Origin: Variovorax soli NBRC 106424
Lineage (GTDB): Bacteria > Pseudomonadota > Gammaproteobacteria > Burkholderiales > Burkholderiaceae_C
Direction of reading: 5' to 3'
Length of the DNA stretch: 64,000 nt
Assembly: GCF_001591385.1 (NCBI RefSeq)
Contig: NZ_BCUU01000007.1
Coordinates: 1 to 64,000, forward strand
A program made the position numbers and the translations under genes. This document shows positions 1 to 9,346 of this stretch, in pieces. Within the stretch, counting starts at the first letter, position 1. Each line of letters begins with the position of its first letter. A model generated the notes under the pieces. It had not been told where the DNA came from, did no database searches, and saw nothing but the letters and a program-made list of their open reading frames with translations.

Positions 1-2
1 GG

Positions 3-71
3 CTGCCGGCGCAGGGCGACGCGCCGCCGGCGCGCAGACCGCCGCAGCAAGCAGCGCTGCGGGCGGCCTGA
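3..71 (+). CDS. Possible C-terminal tail of a gene entering from the left
   Basis: An open frame runs from the window edge to a TGA at 69-71 and would encode about 22 residues ending LRAA. The tail is rich in Pro, Ala and Arg and matches no domain I recognise. The stop sits in a perfect 12-bp palindrome that also holds the stop of the converging gene at 78. That is the only positional argument that this is a real gene end; in DNA this GC-rich a short open frame is expected by chance. Confidence 0.2.
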   Translation: MPAQGDAPPARRPPQQAALRAA

Positions 72-77
72 GCCGGC

Positions 78-3000
78 TCAGGGCAGCTGCGTCCAGTTCT
101 GGTTGTTGCCGCCGTTGCAGGTCCAGGTGAGCAGCTGCGTGTCCTGCGTCGTGGAGCCGTTCGGCACGTCCAGGCAGGCGCCCGAGGCCTTGTTGCGCAG
201 GCTCGATCCCACCTGGCTCCATTGCGTGGTGTCGCCCGCATTGCAGGCCAGCTGCACCGCCAGCGCGCCGCTGGCGGCCGTGCCGCTTTGCGCGATGCAC
301 AGGCCGCTGTGCTGCGCCACGAACTGCACATAACCGCCGGCGAGGCTCTTGACGGTGAAGCGCTCGTTGCCCGCGCTGCCGCAGGGCCACTGGATCACCG
401 CCGCCCCGCTGGCGGTCGATGCGCCGCGGATGTTGACGCACAGCTGGCTGTGGTTGGAGCGCAGCCGCGTCACCAGCTCGGTGGCCGTGTCCTGCGACAG
501 CACGTACTGCGCCAGCGCCTGCTGGTCCGCGGCGGGCAGGCCGCTCGCATTGCCGTGGCCGCCGGCGATCACGGCGAGCACGCTGGGCTTCTGGCCGTTG
601 TGGAAGTACGAGGACGCCGTCCAGCTGCCCGCGATGGTGGGCGTGTCGAAGCCCACGCCCGCCAGCGGCTGGTTGGCGCCCTTGCCCGACGAGGCCTGGA
701 TGGTGCCCACGTCGTGCCGCAGCCCGTCCTGGAAGGTGCCGCCCGCATGGCAGGTGGCGCACTGCGCGCTGGCGAACAGCGTCTGCCCGCGTGCGGCCTC
801 CACCGTGAGGCTGCCGTCGGCGGCGCGCGCCGGGCTGCGCATGTACTTGCCCAGCGAGGTGAGGTAGACGGCCAGGTCGTCCAGCTGCGCATTGCGCCCG
901 GCCTTGGGCGCGCCCAGCGGGTCGGCGGTGGCGGTGAAGTCGGCATCGCTCAGGAAGCCGGTGCCGCCGAAGGCGCTGCGCATGTCGTTCTCGAAGTCCT
1001 GCACCTCGTCGAAGTTGGCGCTCCAGTGCAGCTTGCCGTGCGCCATGCCGCGCTTGCCCTGCAGGCTGATGGTGCGGCGCAGGCCCTCGCCGCGCTGGGT
1101 GAAGTCCCACACCATGCCGTCGTCGCCGCCGTCGGCATGGCAGCTGGCGCAGGACATGTAGTTGTCCTTGCTCATGCGCCGGTCGGCCGCGTTGTAGAAC
1201 ACCTGCTTGCCGCGCAAGGCCGCGGGCGACATGGGCTCCTGCGCCACCGTGTTCACGTTGGCGATGAAGACGGCCGCCGCGCTCTTGGAGGCCAGCACGT
1301 CCGCCACATCGTGCACCGTGACCGAGCGCGCCAGGAAGTTGTTGACGAACAGGCGCTTGCGCGCGGCGTCCAGGTACAGGCCATGCGGCGCGCTGCTGGC
1401 GTTGATCTCGCCGCGCACCGCCCGGGTGTAGCTGTCGACGATGGCGACGTTGTTGCCCTCCATCTGCGCGACGAAGAGGTAGTCGCCCGCCGGCGAGAAG
1501 AGCGCGGCACGCGCCGGCGCACGGTCGTCGAAGTCGATCTGCTCGGCCTGCACATGCTCGCCCAGCGCCAGGTTCACCTGCGAGAGGATCGAGCGCACCG
1601 TCTGGTCGTGCACCAGGTCGTTGCCGTCGCGGAAGCGCCCGCGCACGATGTTGTCCTTCTTCGAGGGCAGCACCGCGCGCGAGCCGTCGGGCGAGATCAG
1701 CACCTGGCTCAGGTAGTTGGCCACGCCGCGCGCGCCGGCCTCGGTGTCCACCGTGGTGGTGTCCACCGGCAGGGCGATGGTCGAGAGCAGGCTCATCGTG
1801 CCCACGCCCACCTTGTGCAGCTGCCCGCCGGTCATCTTCGACTTGAAGCGGGTGACGTAGGCGGTCTGCCCGTCCGCGGCCACCGCGATGCCGCGCAGCG
1901 CGCCTTCCAGCGCCAGCGAGCCGGTGGTGGCGCCGGTGGCCGGATCGAAGAACAGCAGCTGCGACTTGCTCTCCAGCGTGAGCAGGCCCTTGGCGCCGCC
2001 GGGGGCGAAGGCCACGCCGTAGGGGCCGCTGCCGTAGGCGAGCGGAATGCTGGCCGAGACGCTGCCGTCCGCGGCGTTGAGCGCCACCAGCTTGTCCTCG
2101 CCCTGCACCGCGACCCAGATGCGCCCGTCGGGGCCCACCGCCAGCGTCTTGGGCTCGTCGCCCACGCGAACCTCCCAGCGCCGGGTGAGGGCCAGCGCGT
2201 CGATGGCGGCCACGGTGCCGCTGTCGGGGTTGAGCGCGTACACGCTGTTCGCATCGCCCACGATGTTGCTGCTGTGGGTGGGGGCCTGCGCCGTCATCGG
2301 GTAGACCACGGTGACCTGGTAGGTGTAGTAGGTTTCGCGGCCGGCGGCGTCGCGCACCGTCAGGGTCACGGTGTAGTGGCCGGGGCGCGTGTAGGTGTAG
2401 CTGATGCCCGGCTGGGCCGAGAAGGCGCTTTGCGTGCCGTCGCCGAAGTTCCAGCGGTACTGCACGCCGGTGGCACTGCCCAGGCGTTCGGGCGAGAAGC
2501 TCAGCTGGCCGTTGACCAGCTTCGGCCCGCCGCTCACGCCGGCATCGCCGATGACGGTCTGCGCGCGCAGGTTGGCCACGTCGGTGTCGCTGAGCACGCG
2601 GCCGTACACGCGCACTTCCGCCAGCAGGCCGCGGAAGAAGTCCGCGTTGCCCTGGATCTGGCCGAGCAGGCTGAACTTGTTGCCGAGGCCCTTGGTGCCG
2701 GCGAGGCCTGCGGCGCTGGTCTTCACGCCGTCGACATAGAGCGTCTGCGCGCCGGAGGCGGCGTCGCGCGTCATCACCACGTGGTGCCAGTTGCCGTCGT
2801 TCACCGGCGAGGCAGAGCGCACGCCCGGATTGCCGGTGCCCGTGTTGCCCACCGACAGGGTGATGCGGCCGCTGTTGTCCAGCCAGCCCCAGAACACGTC
2901 GTCGGCGCCGCCGGACTGGTCGCGCCCGAAGACGCCCGGCGCGGTCCAGGCATTGGCGCCGCCGGCCTGCGTGGTCTTCATGTAGAAAGCCAGCGAGGCG

Positions 3001-4757
3001 GTGCCGCCCAGCGCGGTGGCCACGGCGTCGTTCTTCAGCTGCACACCGCCGCTGCGCTGCGCGAAGTTCAGGCCGATGCTCTCGAATCGGTCGGCGCCCG
3101 TCGCGGTGCCGTTGCTGGCGCTGATCTCGTCCACCAGCCCGCCGGCCAGCGGCCAGTAGTGCATGAGGTTGATGTCGGCGGCGCTGCCGGTGTGGAAGAC
3201 CGAGCGGTAGTCCGCCGCGATGGCGTTGCCCGCATAGTCCTTCACGCCGCCCGCCGGCAGGAAGACCTCGTAGCTGTTGCCGGCCACCAGCGGCTGGTCG
3301 GGGAAGAAGTTGAGGATGCCCAGCTGCACGCTGTAGGTGCCGGCCAGCGTGTTGCCGCCCACCTGGCGCACGATGAAGGTGCTGGCGTTGACGCTTTCGG
3401 GCCGGATGCTGTCCGTCATCCCGATGCCGATGCGCGAGCTCAGCGCCTGCTGCTTGGCGCCGTTGGCGGGCGACACCTGCTTGACGGCCGGCGGCGTGGT
3501 GTCCGGCGCGATCTGGTGCACCATGAAGCCGCTGCCCGAGCCGTGGTCGTTGCCGATGAACAGCAGGTTGCCCAGCGGCGCCACCTGGCCGTGGTCGGAA
3601 TGCGATTCCTCTTCCGAGCCGGCGGGGAACAGGCCGCCGCGGCCCACCTCGACATGGTTGAGCGGATTGCTCACGTCCACCTTGTGCACCTTGAACTGCG
3701 CGCCCTGGAACACGAAGTGGTCCTGCGTGCCGCAGTACAGCTGCTCGTCGATGACCAGCCGGTTGTCCTCGGCCACGAAGCGAGAGCGGTCGGACAGGTC
3801 GTAGCTGTACATCTTCGCGCCGGCGCCGCGCGCCGAGGCATGCAGCTGCTTGCCGTCGAAGCAGGTGGCGTAGTAGTTGGGGTTGGCGCCCACGGTGTCG
3901 AGCACCTTGGGGTTGAGCGGGTCGGAGATGTCCAGGCTCGCGAAGCCGTCGGTGTTGTCCATCGAGCTGAGCACCATGTGGTTGCCCATGGTGAAGATCG
4001 GACCCACGCGAAAGCCCCCCAGCTCGCCGGTGGGGACCGGGTTGGGCTTGCCGGCGCCGCGGTTGGCCAGCACCGCGTTGGCCGGGTCGCGCGCATCGAC
4101 GATGTAAATGCCGTCGTTGGCCGAGGCCACGTACACATACGGCGCCTGCCACCACAGCTGCCAGCTCACGTTGGTGTAGTCGCCGCCGTTGACGGTGGGG
4201 AGCTGCAGCTTCTTCACCTGCTTGACGTCGTTGATGTCGGTGAAGTCCCAGAACTCGATGCCCTTGGTGCTGGGCACCACGATGTAGTCCTTGCCGCCGA
4301 TGGTGGCGCTGCCGATGGCATGCGCCTCGCGGAACTCGGCGGTGCGGCCCTCGGGCTCGTAGATGCGCTTGACCAGCTGGATGGCGCGCGGGTTCGACAC
4401 GTCGTAGAGCAGGAAGCCGCCCGGGCCCAGGCCGCTGTCGGGCGCGAACACGGTGAGGAAGTAGCCCTTGTGCATGATCCCCACGTTCAGGCCGAAGGCC
4501 TTGCGGCCCGGGTAGGTCTCGGGCACGCCCTGGTCGTCGCGGTGGATCATCGACACGGCCGTGAACAGCTCGCTCGAGTTGTATTGCAGGTTGCCCAGGC
4601 CGGGCCCCTGGATGGGCAGGGGCGCCACCACCGCCATCACCGCTGCGCTCGCGCGTTGCAGCGTGGTGACGGGGCTTTGGCCGGTGACCGCGGCGTGCGT
4701 CAGCAGCGCCGCAAAGGGCAGCGCCAGGGCCGCCAGGAGATACCGGATTCTCTTCAT
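78..4757 (-). CDS. Exported multidomain dihaem cytochrome c / beta-propeller / LamG / PKD / ricin-lectin protein
   Basis: A 1559-residue protein with an N-terminal signal peptide (residues 1-22, MKRIRY then a hydrophobic run), so it acts outside the cytoplasm. Domains in order: an LVIVD-style beta-propeller (about 60-415); an Ig-like Big_5-type domain (about 420-525, starting DTTPPAVKQVSP); a LamG/concanavalin-like domain (about 530-735); a PKD domain (about 750-818, WNFGDGTQ); a YVTN-type propeller (about 830-1165); a cytochrome c part with two CXXCH motifs, CASCH at 1203-1207 and CATCH at 1333-1337; and a C-terminal ricin-B-type lectin (about 1430-1559, with QW and NW repeats and paired cysteines). 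The haem region resembles the MauG/cytochrome c peroxidase group, which is inference. The lectin suggests glycan binding. The gene stands alone, 127 bp downstream of the aldolase gene on the same strand. The substrate and electron partner are unknown. Confidence 0.85.
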   Translation of the reverse strand: MKRIRYLLAALALPFAALLTHAAVTGQSPVTTLQRASAAVMAVVAPLPIQGPGLGNLQYNSSELFTAVSMIHRDDQGVPETYPGRKAFGLNVGIMHKGYFLTVFAPDSGLGPGGFLLYDVSNPRAIQLVKRIYEPEGRTAEFREAHAIGSATIGGKDYIVVPSTKGIEFWDFTDINDVKQVKKLQLPTVNGGDYTNVSWQLWWQAPYVYVASANDGIYIVDARDPANAVLANRGAGKPNPVPTGELGGFRVGPIFTMGNHMVLSSMDNTDGFASLDISDPLNPKVLDTVGANPNYYATCFDGKQLHASARGAGAKMYSYDLSDRSRFVAEDNRLVIDEQLYCGTQDHFVFQGAQFKVHKVDVSNPLNHVEVGRGGLFPAGSEEESHSDHGQVAPLGNLLFIGNDHGSGSGFMVHQIAPDTTPPAVKQVSPANGAKQQALSSRIGIGMTDSIRPESVNASTFIVRQVGGNTLAGTYSVQLGILNFFPDQPLVAGNSYEVFLPAGGVKDYAGNAIAADYRSVFHTGSAADINLMHYWPLAGGLVDEISASNGTATGADRFESIGLNFAQRSGGVQLKNDAVATALGGTASLAFYMKTTQAGGANAWTAPGVFGRDQSGGADDVFWGWLDNSGRITLSVGNTGTGNPGVRSASPVNDGNWHHVVMTRDAASGAQTLYVDGVKTSAAGLAGTKGLGNKFSLLGQIQGNADFFRGLLAEVRVYGRVLSDTDVANLRAQTVIGDAGVSGGPKLVNGQLSFSPERLGSATGVQYRWNFGDGTQSAFSAQPGISYTYTRPGHYTVTLTVRDAAGRETYYTYQVTVVYPMTAQAPTHSSNIVGDANSVYALNPDSGTVAAIDALALTRRWEVRVGDEPKTLAVGPDGRIWVAVQGEDKLVALNAADGSVSASIPLAYGSGPYGVAFAPGGAKGLLTLESKSQLLFFDPATGATTGSLALEGALRGIAVAADGQTAYVTRFKSKMTGGQLHKVGVGTMSLLSTIALPVDTTTVDTEAGARGVANYLSQVLISPDGSRAVLPSKKDNIVRGRFRDGNDLVHDQTVRSILSQVNLALGEHVQAEQIDFDDRAPARAALFSPAGDYLFVAQMEGNNVAIVDSYTRAVRGEINASSAPHGLYLDAARKRLFVNNFLARSVTVHDVADVLASKSAAAVFIANVNTVAQEPMSPAALRGKQVFYNAADRRMSKDNYMSCASCHADGGDDGMVWDFTQRGEGLRRTISLQGKRGMAHGKLHWSANFDEVQDFENDMRSAFGGTGFLSDADFTATADPLGAPKAGRNAQLDDLAVYLTSLGKYMRSPARAADGSLTVEAARGQTLFASAQCATCHAGGTFQDGLRHDVGTIQASSGKGANQPLAGVGFDTPTIAGSWTASSYFHNGQKPSVLAVIAGGHGNASGLPAADQQALAQYVLSQDTATELVTRLRSNHSQLCVNIRGASTASGAAVIQWPCGSAGNERFTVKSLAGGYVQFVAQHSGLCIAQSGTAASGALAVQLACNAGDTTQWSQVGSSLRNKASGACLDVPNGSTTQDTQLLTWTCNGGNNQNWTQLP

Positions 4758-4884
4758 TCTTGTCTCCAGCTTGTCTCACAAAAAACCGGCGGAGCAAGGG
4801 CCTGGGGCGCGGCGTGCGCGTCCCTTCTTCGGGAAACGGAATGGATCAGGGCGCTCCGCCGGAACCCCTGTCCGGTCCTCGGAA

Positions 4885-5739
4885 CTACCTGGTGTTGCGG
4901 CTCTCGTAGAGCTGCCAGGCCGCCTGAGCGCTGGCGCCCTCATGGATCATGGCCATCAGTGCCGCCACCACCGCCGCCGGGCTGGCATGCTGGTACACGT
5001 TGCGGCCGTACACCATGCCCACCGCGCCCTGGTCGAGCAGCACGCGCGAGCGTTCGAACACCTGCTGCAGATTCTCGCGCCCGCCGCCGCGCACCAGCAC
5101 CGGGCAGCGCGCGGCCTGCACCACGCGGTGAAACTCATGCGCGTCGGCGGTGGGGTCGGCCTTGACGATGTCGGCCCCCATCTCGCGCGCCAGGCGTACC
5201 AGCGTCACGATCTTCTCTGCGTCACCGTCGACCATGTAGCCGCCGCGCCCTTCGCCATGCGGCTGCATCACCAGCGGCTCGATCATCAGCGGCATGCCGT
5301 AGCGGTCGCAGTCGGCGCGCACGCGTGCAATGTTCCGCACGCACTGGCGGAACAGGTCGGGCTCGTCGGGCAGCATGAACAGGTTGACTACCACGCAGGC
5401 GGCGTCCATCTGCACCCCGGGCAGCACCGGGTCGTGCTCGTTCTGCAGCACGGCCCACATCGTGCGGTGGCGCTGGGCGTTGTAGGGGTTGCCCATGTCC
5501 AGGCGCATCACCAGTGCCGGCCGGTCGCGCCCGGGCCGGTGCTGCAGCAGGTCGGCCTGGCCGTAATTGAGCTGGATGGCGTCGGGGCGCGCGGCCACCA
5601 GCCGGTCCATCAGCGCAGGCATGTCCTCCAGGCCGTCGAGAAAGGTGGGTTCGTTGCACACGCCGTGGTCCAGGGCGATGTCCAGGCAGCGGCCGGCATG
5701 CAGCAGCCGGGCCAGGCGTGCCTCCTTGGCATTGGCCAT
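4885..5739 (-). CDS. Class I aldolase of the DhnA/LsrF family
   Basis: A 284-residue TIM-barrel aldolase. The ALDHG motif (Asp24) and GADIVKADPT with Lys193, the expected Schiff-base lysine, match the DhnA-type family that includes LsrF and archaeal-type fructose-bisphosphate aldolase. Members cleave or transfer acyl and aldehyde units on phosphorylated keto compounds without a metal ion. The ATG at 5739 follows AGGAG at 8 bases, a good ribosome site. It is the last gene of the minus-strand unit (binding protein, ATPase, permease, aldo/keto reductase, aldolase), 51 bp after the reductase. In this context it probably splits the ketose phosphate made by the kinase and dehydrogenase encoded on the other strand. 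The exact substrate cannot be read from sequence. Confidence 0.85.
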   Translation of the reverse strand: MANAKEARLARLLHAGRCLDIALDHGVCNEPTFLDGLEDMPALMDRLVAARPDAIQLNYGQADLLQHRPGRDRPALVMRLDMGNPYNAQRHRTMWAVLQNEHDPVLPGVQMDAACVVVNLFMLPDEPDLFRQCVRNIARVRADCDRYGMPLMIEPLVMQPHGEGRGGYMVDGDAEKIVTLVRLAREMGADIVKADPTADAHEFHRVVQAARCPVLVRGGGRENLQQVFERSRVLLDQGAVGMVYGRNVYQHASPAAVVAALMAMIHEGASAQAAWQLYESRNTR

Positions 5740-5790
5740 GAGAGAGACTCCTTGAAAAGAGAAGAAGGATGGAGGTGGAAGAGGGCCGGC

Positions 5791-6777
5791 TCAGTCGAGC
5801 TCGGCCAGGTGTTTTCGGGCAGCGCTTTCGATCTGCGCCACGGCCGTGGCATCCAGCGACACCCCGCCGGCGGCCGCGTTCTGCCGCGCCTGCGCTGCGG
5901 TGCGCGCGCCGCACAGCGCCATCGAAACGGCGCCGCGGGCGAGCGTCCAGGCGATCATCATTTCGGAGAAGCTGCAGCCCAGCTGCGCGCGCAGCGGGAA
6001 GAGTTGCGCGAAGAAGGCCGAGAGCCTGGCGCGGTTGCCGGCGGAGAAGCGCGGGTTGGCTGCGCGCTGGTCGTCGCCGCCGAACACGCGCGCCGGGTCG
6101 ATGGGCCCGGCCAGCAGGCCCAGTGCCAGCGACGAATAGCCCATCACCGCCACGCCATGTTCCTTGCACAGCGGCACCAGCGTCTGTTCGATCTCGCGAT
6201 CGATCAGGCTGTAGCGCTCCTGCGCGGCATCGACCGGGCCGTGCCGCAGGTATTCGGCCAGCGTGGGTGCGTCGACGTTGCTCACCCCGATGGCTCGGAT
6301 CTTTCCCTGGCGCTTGAGCGACAGCAAGGCATCCATGGTCTCGCCCACCGGCGTGGTGCTGTCCTGCCAGTGGGTGATGTAGAGGTCGATGTAGTCGGTC
6401 TGCAGATTCTTCAGGCTCTGCTCCACCTCGAAGGCGATCGAGTCGCGCCCGAGGTAGCGGTACACCGGGTGGCCGTTCTCGTCGAAGAAGTGCGTGCCCT
6501 TCTTCGTGTGCCACACCAGGCCGCACTTGGTGGCGATCACGGCCTTCTCGCGGCGGCCCTTCAAAGCCTCGCCCACCAATCGTTCCGATTGGCCCAGGCC
6601 GTAGGCGGGCGCGGTGTCGATCAGCGTGACGCCGGCATCGAGCGATGCGCGGATGGCGTCCACGGCCGCTGCGTCGTCGCCACCGCCCCACATCCATCCG
6701 CCCATGGCCCAGGTGCCCAGGCCGATGGCCGAGCAGCGGATGCCCGAAGGCCCCAGGGTGGTTTGCTTCATCGTCAT
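5791..6777 (-). CDS. Aldo/keto reductase
   Basis: A 328-residue AKR-superfamily oxidoreductase using NAD(P)H. The catalytic tetrad is visible: Asp54 and Tyr59 in IDTAPAYG, Lys84 in IATKCG and His136 in YITHWQD. The start ATG overlaps the permease stop in an ATGA, so translation is probably coupled. A second in-frame Met lies two codons later. Its place between a sugar permease and an aldolase suggests it reduces or oxidises a sugar, or an aldehyde product of aldol cleavage. The alternative is a general aldehyde-detoxifying reductase. Confidence 0.88.
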   Translation of the reverse strand: MTMKQTTLGPSGIRCSAIGLGTWAMGGWMWGGGDDAAAVDAIRASLDAGVTLIDTAPAYGLGQSERLVGEALKGRREKAVIATKCGLVWHTKKGTHFFDENGHPVYRYLGRDSIAFEVEQSLKNLQTDYIDLYITHWQDSTTPVGETMDALLSLKRQGKIRAIGVSNVDAPTLAEYLRHGPVDAAQERYSLIDREIEQTLVPLCKEHGVAVMGYSSLALGLLAGPIDPARVFGGDDQRAANPRFSAGNRARLSAFFAQLFPLRAQLGCSFSEMMIAWTLARGAVSMALCGARTAAQARQNAAAGGVSLDATAVAQIESAARKHLAELD

Positions 6778-7793
6778 CTTGCAGTCTTTCTGGAATTGAG
6801 CAGGTGGTCGATGGTCACGGCGGCCAGCAGGATCAGGCCCTTGATCACGTCCTGCCAGTAGGGCGACACGTCCAGCAGGATGAGCGAGCTGGTCACCACC
6901 GACAGCAGCGCCAGGCCCAGAACCGCGCCCAGCACCGTGCCCGAGCCGCCCTTGAGGCTGGCGCCGCCGATGACGGCCGCGGCGATCACGTTCAGCTCCA
7001 TGCCCACGCCGAAGGTGGGCGTGGCCGCGCCGAAGCGCGCGGTGTAGATCACGCCGGCCAGGCCCGCCGAGGCCGCGCACAGCACCGTCACCCAGAACTT
7101 CACGCGGCCCACGCGGATGCCCGAGTACAGGGCCGCCTTTTCGTTGCTGCCGGTGTAGAACACACGCCGCAGCAGCGTGGAGCGGCGCAGCACGAAGTCG
7201 CTGATGAGCACGATGCCCAGGAAGATCAGGATCACCACCGGCACGCCGCCCAGCGTGCCCTGGCCGATGAACTTGAACTCCGCCGGCAGCGAGAACAGCG
7301 ACTGCGGCGTGCCTTGGGTGAGCGCCAGGCACAGCCCGCGCACGATCACCATGAAGGCCAGCGAGGCGATGAAGTGGTTCAGCCCGACGCGCGTGACGCA
7401 GCCGCCGATCATCGCGCCGATGAGCGCGCTGGCGCCGATGGCCACCAGCCCCGCGCTCCATGGGTCCATGCCCATGAGAAAGAGCTTGCCGGTGACGACC
7501 ATCGCGAAGCACACCACCGAGCCCACCGACAGGTCGATGCCGCCCACGATGAGCAGGATGGTCATGCCCACCACCACGATGCCCTCGATGGAGAACGACA
7601 GCAGCATCGCGCGGATGTTGTCCCAGGTGAGGAAGTGCGGTGACGCGAAGCTCATGCCCACGCACAGCAGCGCAATGATGAAGAGCAGGCCGGCCTCGCG
7701 CATGCGCACGAGCTTGTGGGTGAGGTTCATGGCGTCGGTGCTCGGCGGCGCGGCGGGCAGGCGGCCCGCGTCGGCCTGGGCTGGATAGTTCAT
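6774..7793 (-). CDS. Sugar ABC transporter permease (RbsC type)
   Basis: A 339-residue polytopic inner-membrane protein of the branched-chain/ribose permease group. It has many hydrophobic segments and the family loop around GGIDLSVGSVV. After MNYPAQADAG there is a hydrophilic lead of about 30 residues, then the first membrane span (LLFIIALLCVGMSF). Start and stop overlap the neighbouring genes by 4 bases on both sides (ATGA), tying it to the ATPase and the aldo/keto reductase. It forms the translocation channel with the adjacent ATPase and binding protein. Confidence 0.92.
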   Translation of the reverse strand: MNYPAQADAGRLPAAPPSTDAMNLTHKLVRMREAGLLFIIALLCVGMSFASPHFLTWDNIRAMLLSFSIEGIVVVGMTILLIVGGIDLSVGSVVCFAMVVTGKLFLMGMDPWSAGLVAIGASALIGAMIGGCVTRVGLNHFIASLAFMVIVRGLCLALTQGTPQSLFSLPAEFKFIGQGTLGGVPVVILIFLGIVLISDFVLRRSTLLRRVFYTGSNEKAALYSGIRVGRVKFWVTVLCAASAGLAGVIYTARFGAATPTFGVGMELNVIAAAVIGGASLKGGSGTVLGAVLGLALLSVVTSSLILLDVSPYWQDVIKGLILLAAVTIDHLLNSRKTAR

Positions 7794-9346
7794 GCGGTCT
7801 TTACCTCTTGTTCGCCCAGGCCGGAGGCCAGCCGCAGCAGGGCCTCTTCGGTCATGGCATTGGCAGCCAGTTCGCCGGCCACGCGGCCCTCGCGGATCAC
7901 CAGCGCGCGGTCGCACAGGCCGATGATCTCGGGCAGTTCGGAAGAAATCACGATCACGCCCACGCCCTGGTTGGCGAGATCGCGCAGCAGGTGGTGGATC
8001 TCGGACTTGGCGCCCACGTCGATGCCGCGCGTGGGCTCGTCCATCAGCAGCACCGACGGCTGCGTGGCCAGCAGCTTGGCAATGGCCACCTTCTGCTGGT
8101 TGCCGCCCGAGAGGCTGGACACCTCGATGTCCACGCCGGCCGACTTGAGCTTCAGGCGCGCGCCGAGCTTGTGCGCCAGCGTGCGTTCCGCCCCGCGCTG
8201 CAGCAGGCCCCAGCGCGACGCCACGCGCGGCAGCGCCATCGCGGCGATGTTCTGCGCAATGGGCAGGTCGAGGAACACGCCGGCCGCCTTGCGGTCTTCG
8301 CTGAGGTAGGCGATGCCGTGGCGCAGTGCGTCGCCGTACTTGCGGATGGCCAGCGGCTGCCCATGCAGGCGCACCGTGCCGCGGCGCGCGCGGCGCAGGC
8401 CGCACACCGTCTCGGCCAGCTCGCTGCGCCCCGCGCCCATGAGGCCGGTGATGCCCAGGATCTCGCCGCGCTGCAGCGCGAAGGACACGCCATGCACCCG
8501 CTCGTCGTCGGCGATGCCGTCCACCTGCAGCAGTGTCTCGGGCGTCTCGTCGTTGGCCGCCGGGCGCGGCGGGTAGTAGTTGCCCAGCTCGCGGCCCACC
8601 ATGCGGCGCACCAGCTCGTCGGCATTCATGTCGGCGGTGGCGGCGCAGTGCACGTTGCGGCCGTCGCGCAGCACCGTCACACGACCGGCGTGGGTGAAGA
8701 TCTCGGCCATGCGGTGGCTGATGTAGATGATGCCGATGCCCTGCGCCTTCAGGTCGTGCAGCACCTTGAAGAGGGCGGCCGACTCCAGCTCGGTGAGGGC
8801 GGCGGTGGGCTCGTCGAGGATGAGCACCTTGCAGTCGAGCGTGAGCGCCTTGGCGATCTCCACCAGCTGCTGGCTGGAGATGGGCAGCTGCTCCACGCGC
8901 ATGGCCGGGTCGATGTCCTGGCCCAGGCGCGCGAGCACCTTCGCGGCGCGCTCGTTGAGGCTGGCGAAATCCATCCAGGCCCGGCGGCCCGCATTGATCT
9001 CGGGCATGAAGATGTTCTCGGCCACGGTGGCATCGCCGCACAGCGCGATCTCCTGGTGCACCAGGCCGATGCCCAGGCGCATGGCATGCGCCGGCCCGTC
9101 GATGCACACCTTCTGCCCGGCCAGGAAGATTTCGCCTTCGTCCGGCTGGTGGATGCCGTCGATGATGTTCATCAGCGTGGACTTGCCCGCGCCGTTCTCG
9201 CCGCACAGGGCATGGATCTCGCCGGCGCGCAGCGAGAAGTCCACGCCCGCGAGGGCGCGCGAGGCGCCGAAGCGCTTGCCGATGCCGCGCAGCGCCAGCA
9301 GGGGCGCTGTCGCGGCATCTTCTTCCACGCGCAGCGGATCGCTCAC
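7790..9346 (-). CDS. Sugar ABC transporter ATP-binding protein, two fused ATPase domains
   Basis: A 518-residue protein of the RbsA/XylG/MglA type. The first nucleotide-binding domain has Walker A GENGAGKST and LILDEPTAAL. The second has the degenerate GLMGAGRSE in place of Walker A, LSGGNQQKVAIAKLL and LLMDEPTRGIDVG. Two domains in one chain are normal for importers of monosaccharides and polyols. The start is a GTG at 9344-9346 that overlaps the binding-protein stop (GTGA). The frame stays open far upstream, but that stretch lies antisense to nothing and out of frame inside the binding-protein gene, so GTG is preferred. Confidence 0.92.
   Translation of the reverse strand: MSDPLRVEEDAATAPLLALRGIGKRFGASRALAGVDFSLRAGEIHALCGENGAGKSTLMNIIDGIHQPDEGEIFLAGQKVCIDGPAHAMRLGIGLVHQEIALCGDATVAENIFMPEINAGRRAWMDFASLNERAAKVLARLGQDIDPAMRVEQLPISSQQLVEIAKALTLDCKVLILDEPTAALTELESAALFKVLHDLKAQGIGIIYISHRMAEIFTHAGRVTVLRDGRNVHCAATADMNADELVRRMVGRELGNYYPPRPAANDETPETLLQVDGIADDERVHGVSFALQRGEILGITGLMGAGRSELAETVCGLRRARRGTVRLHGQPLAIRKYGDALRHGIAYLSEDRKAAGVFLDLPIAQNIAAMALPRVASRWGLLQRGAERTLAHKLGARLKLKSAGVDIEVSSLSGGNQQKVAIAKLLATQPSVLLMDEPTRGIDVGAKSEIHHLLRDLANQGVGVIVISSELPEIIGLCDRALVIREGRVAGELAANAMTEEALLRLASGLGEQEVKTA

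Noticed and set aside
222..5165. A very long plus-strand open frame opposite the multidomain protein, and similar long antisense frames (34165-38958 minus, 44737-47145 minus, 48407-50608 minus)
   Set aside because: They mirror real genes in high-GC DNA where stop codons are rare. Their translations are rich in His, Arg, Ala and Val and contain no recognisable domain.
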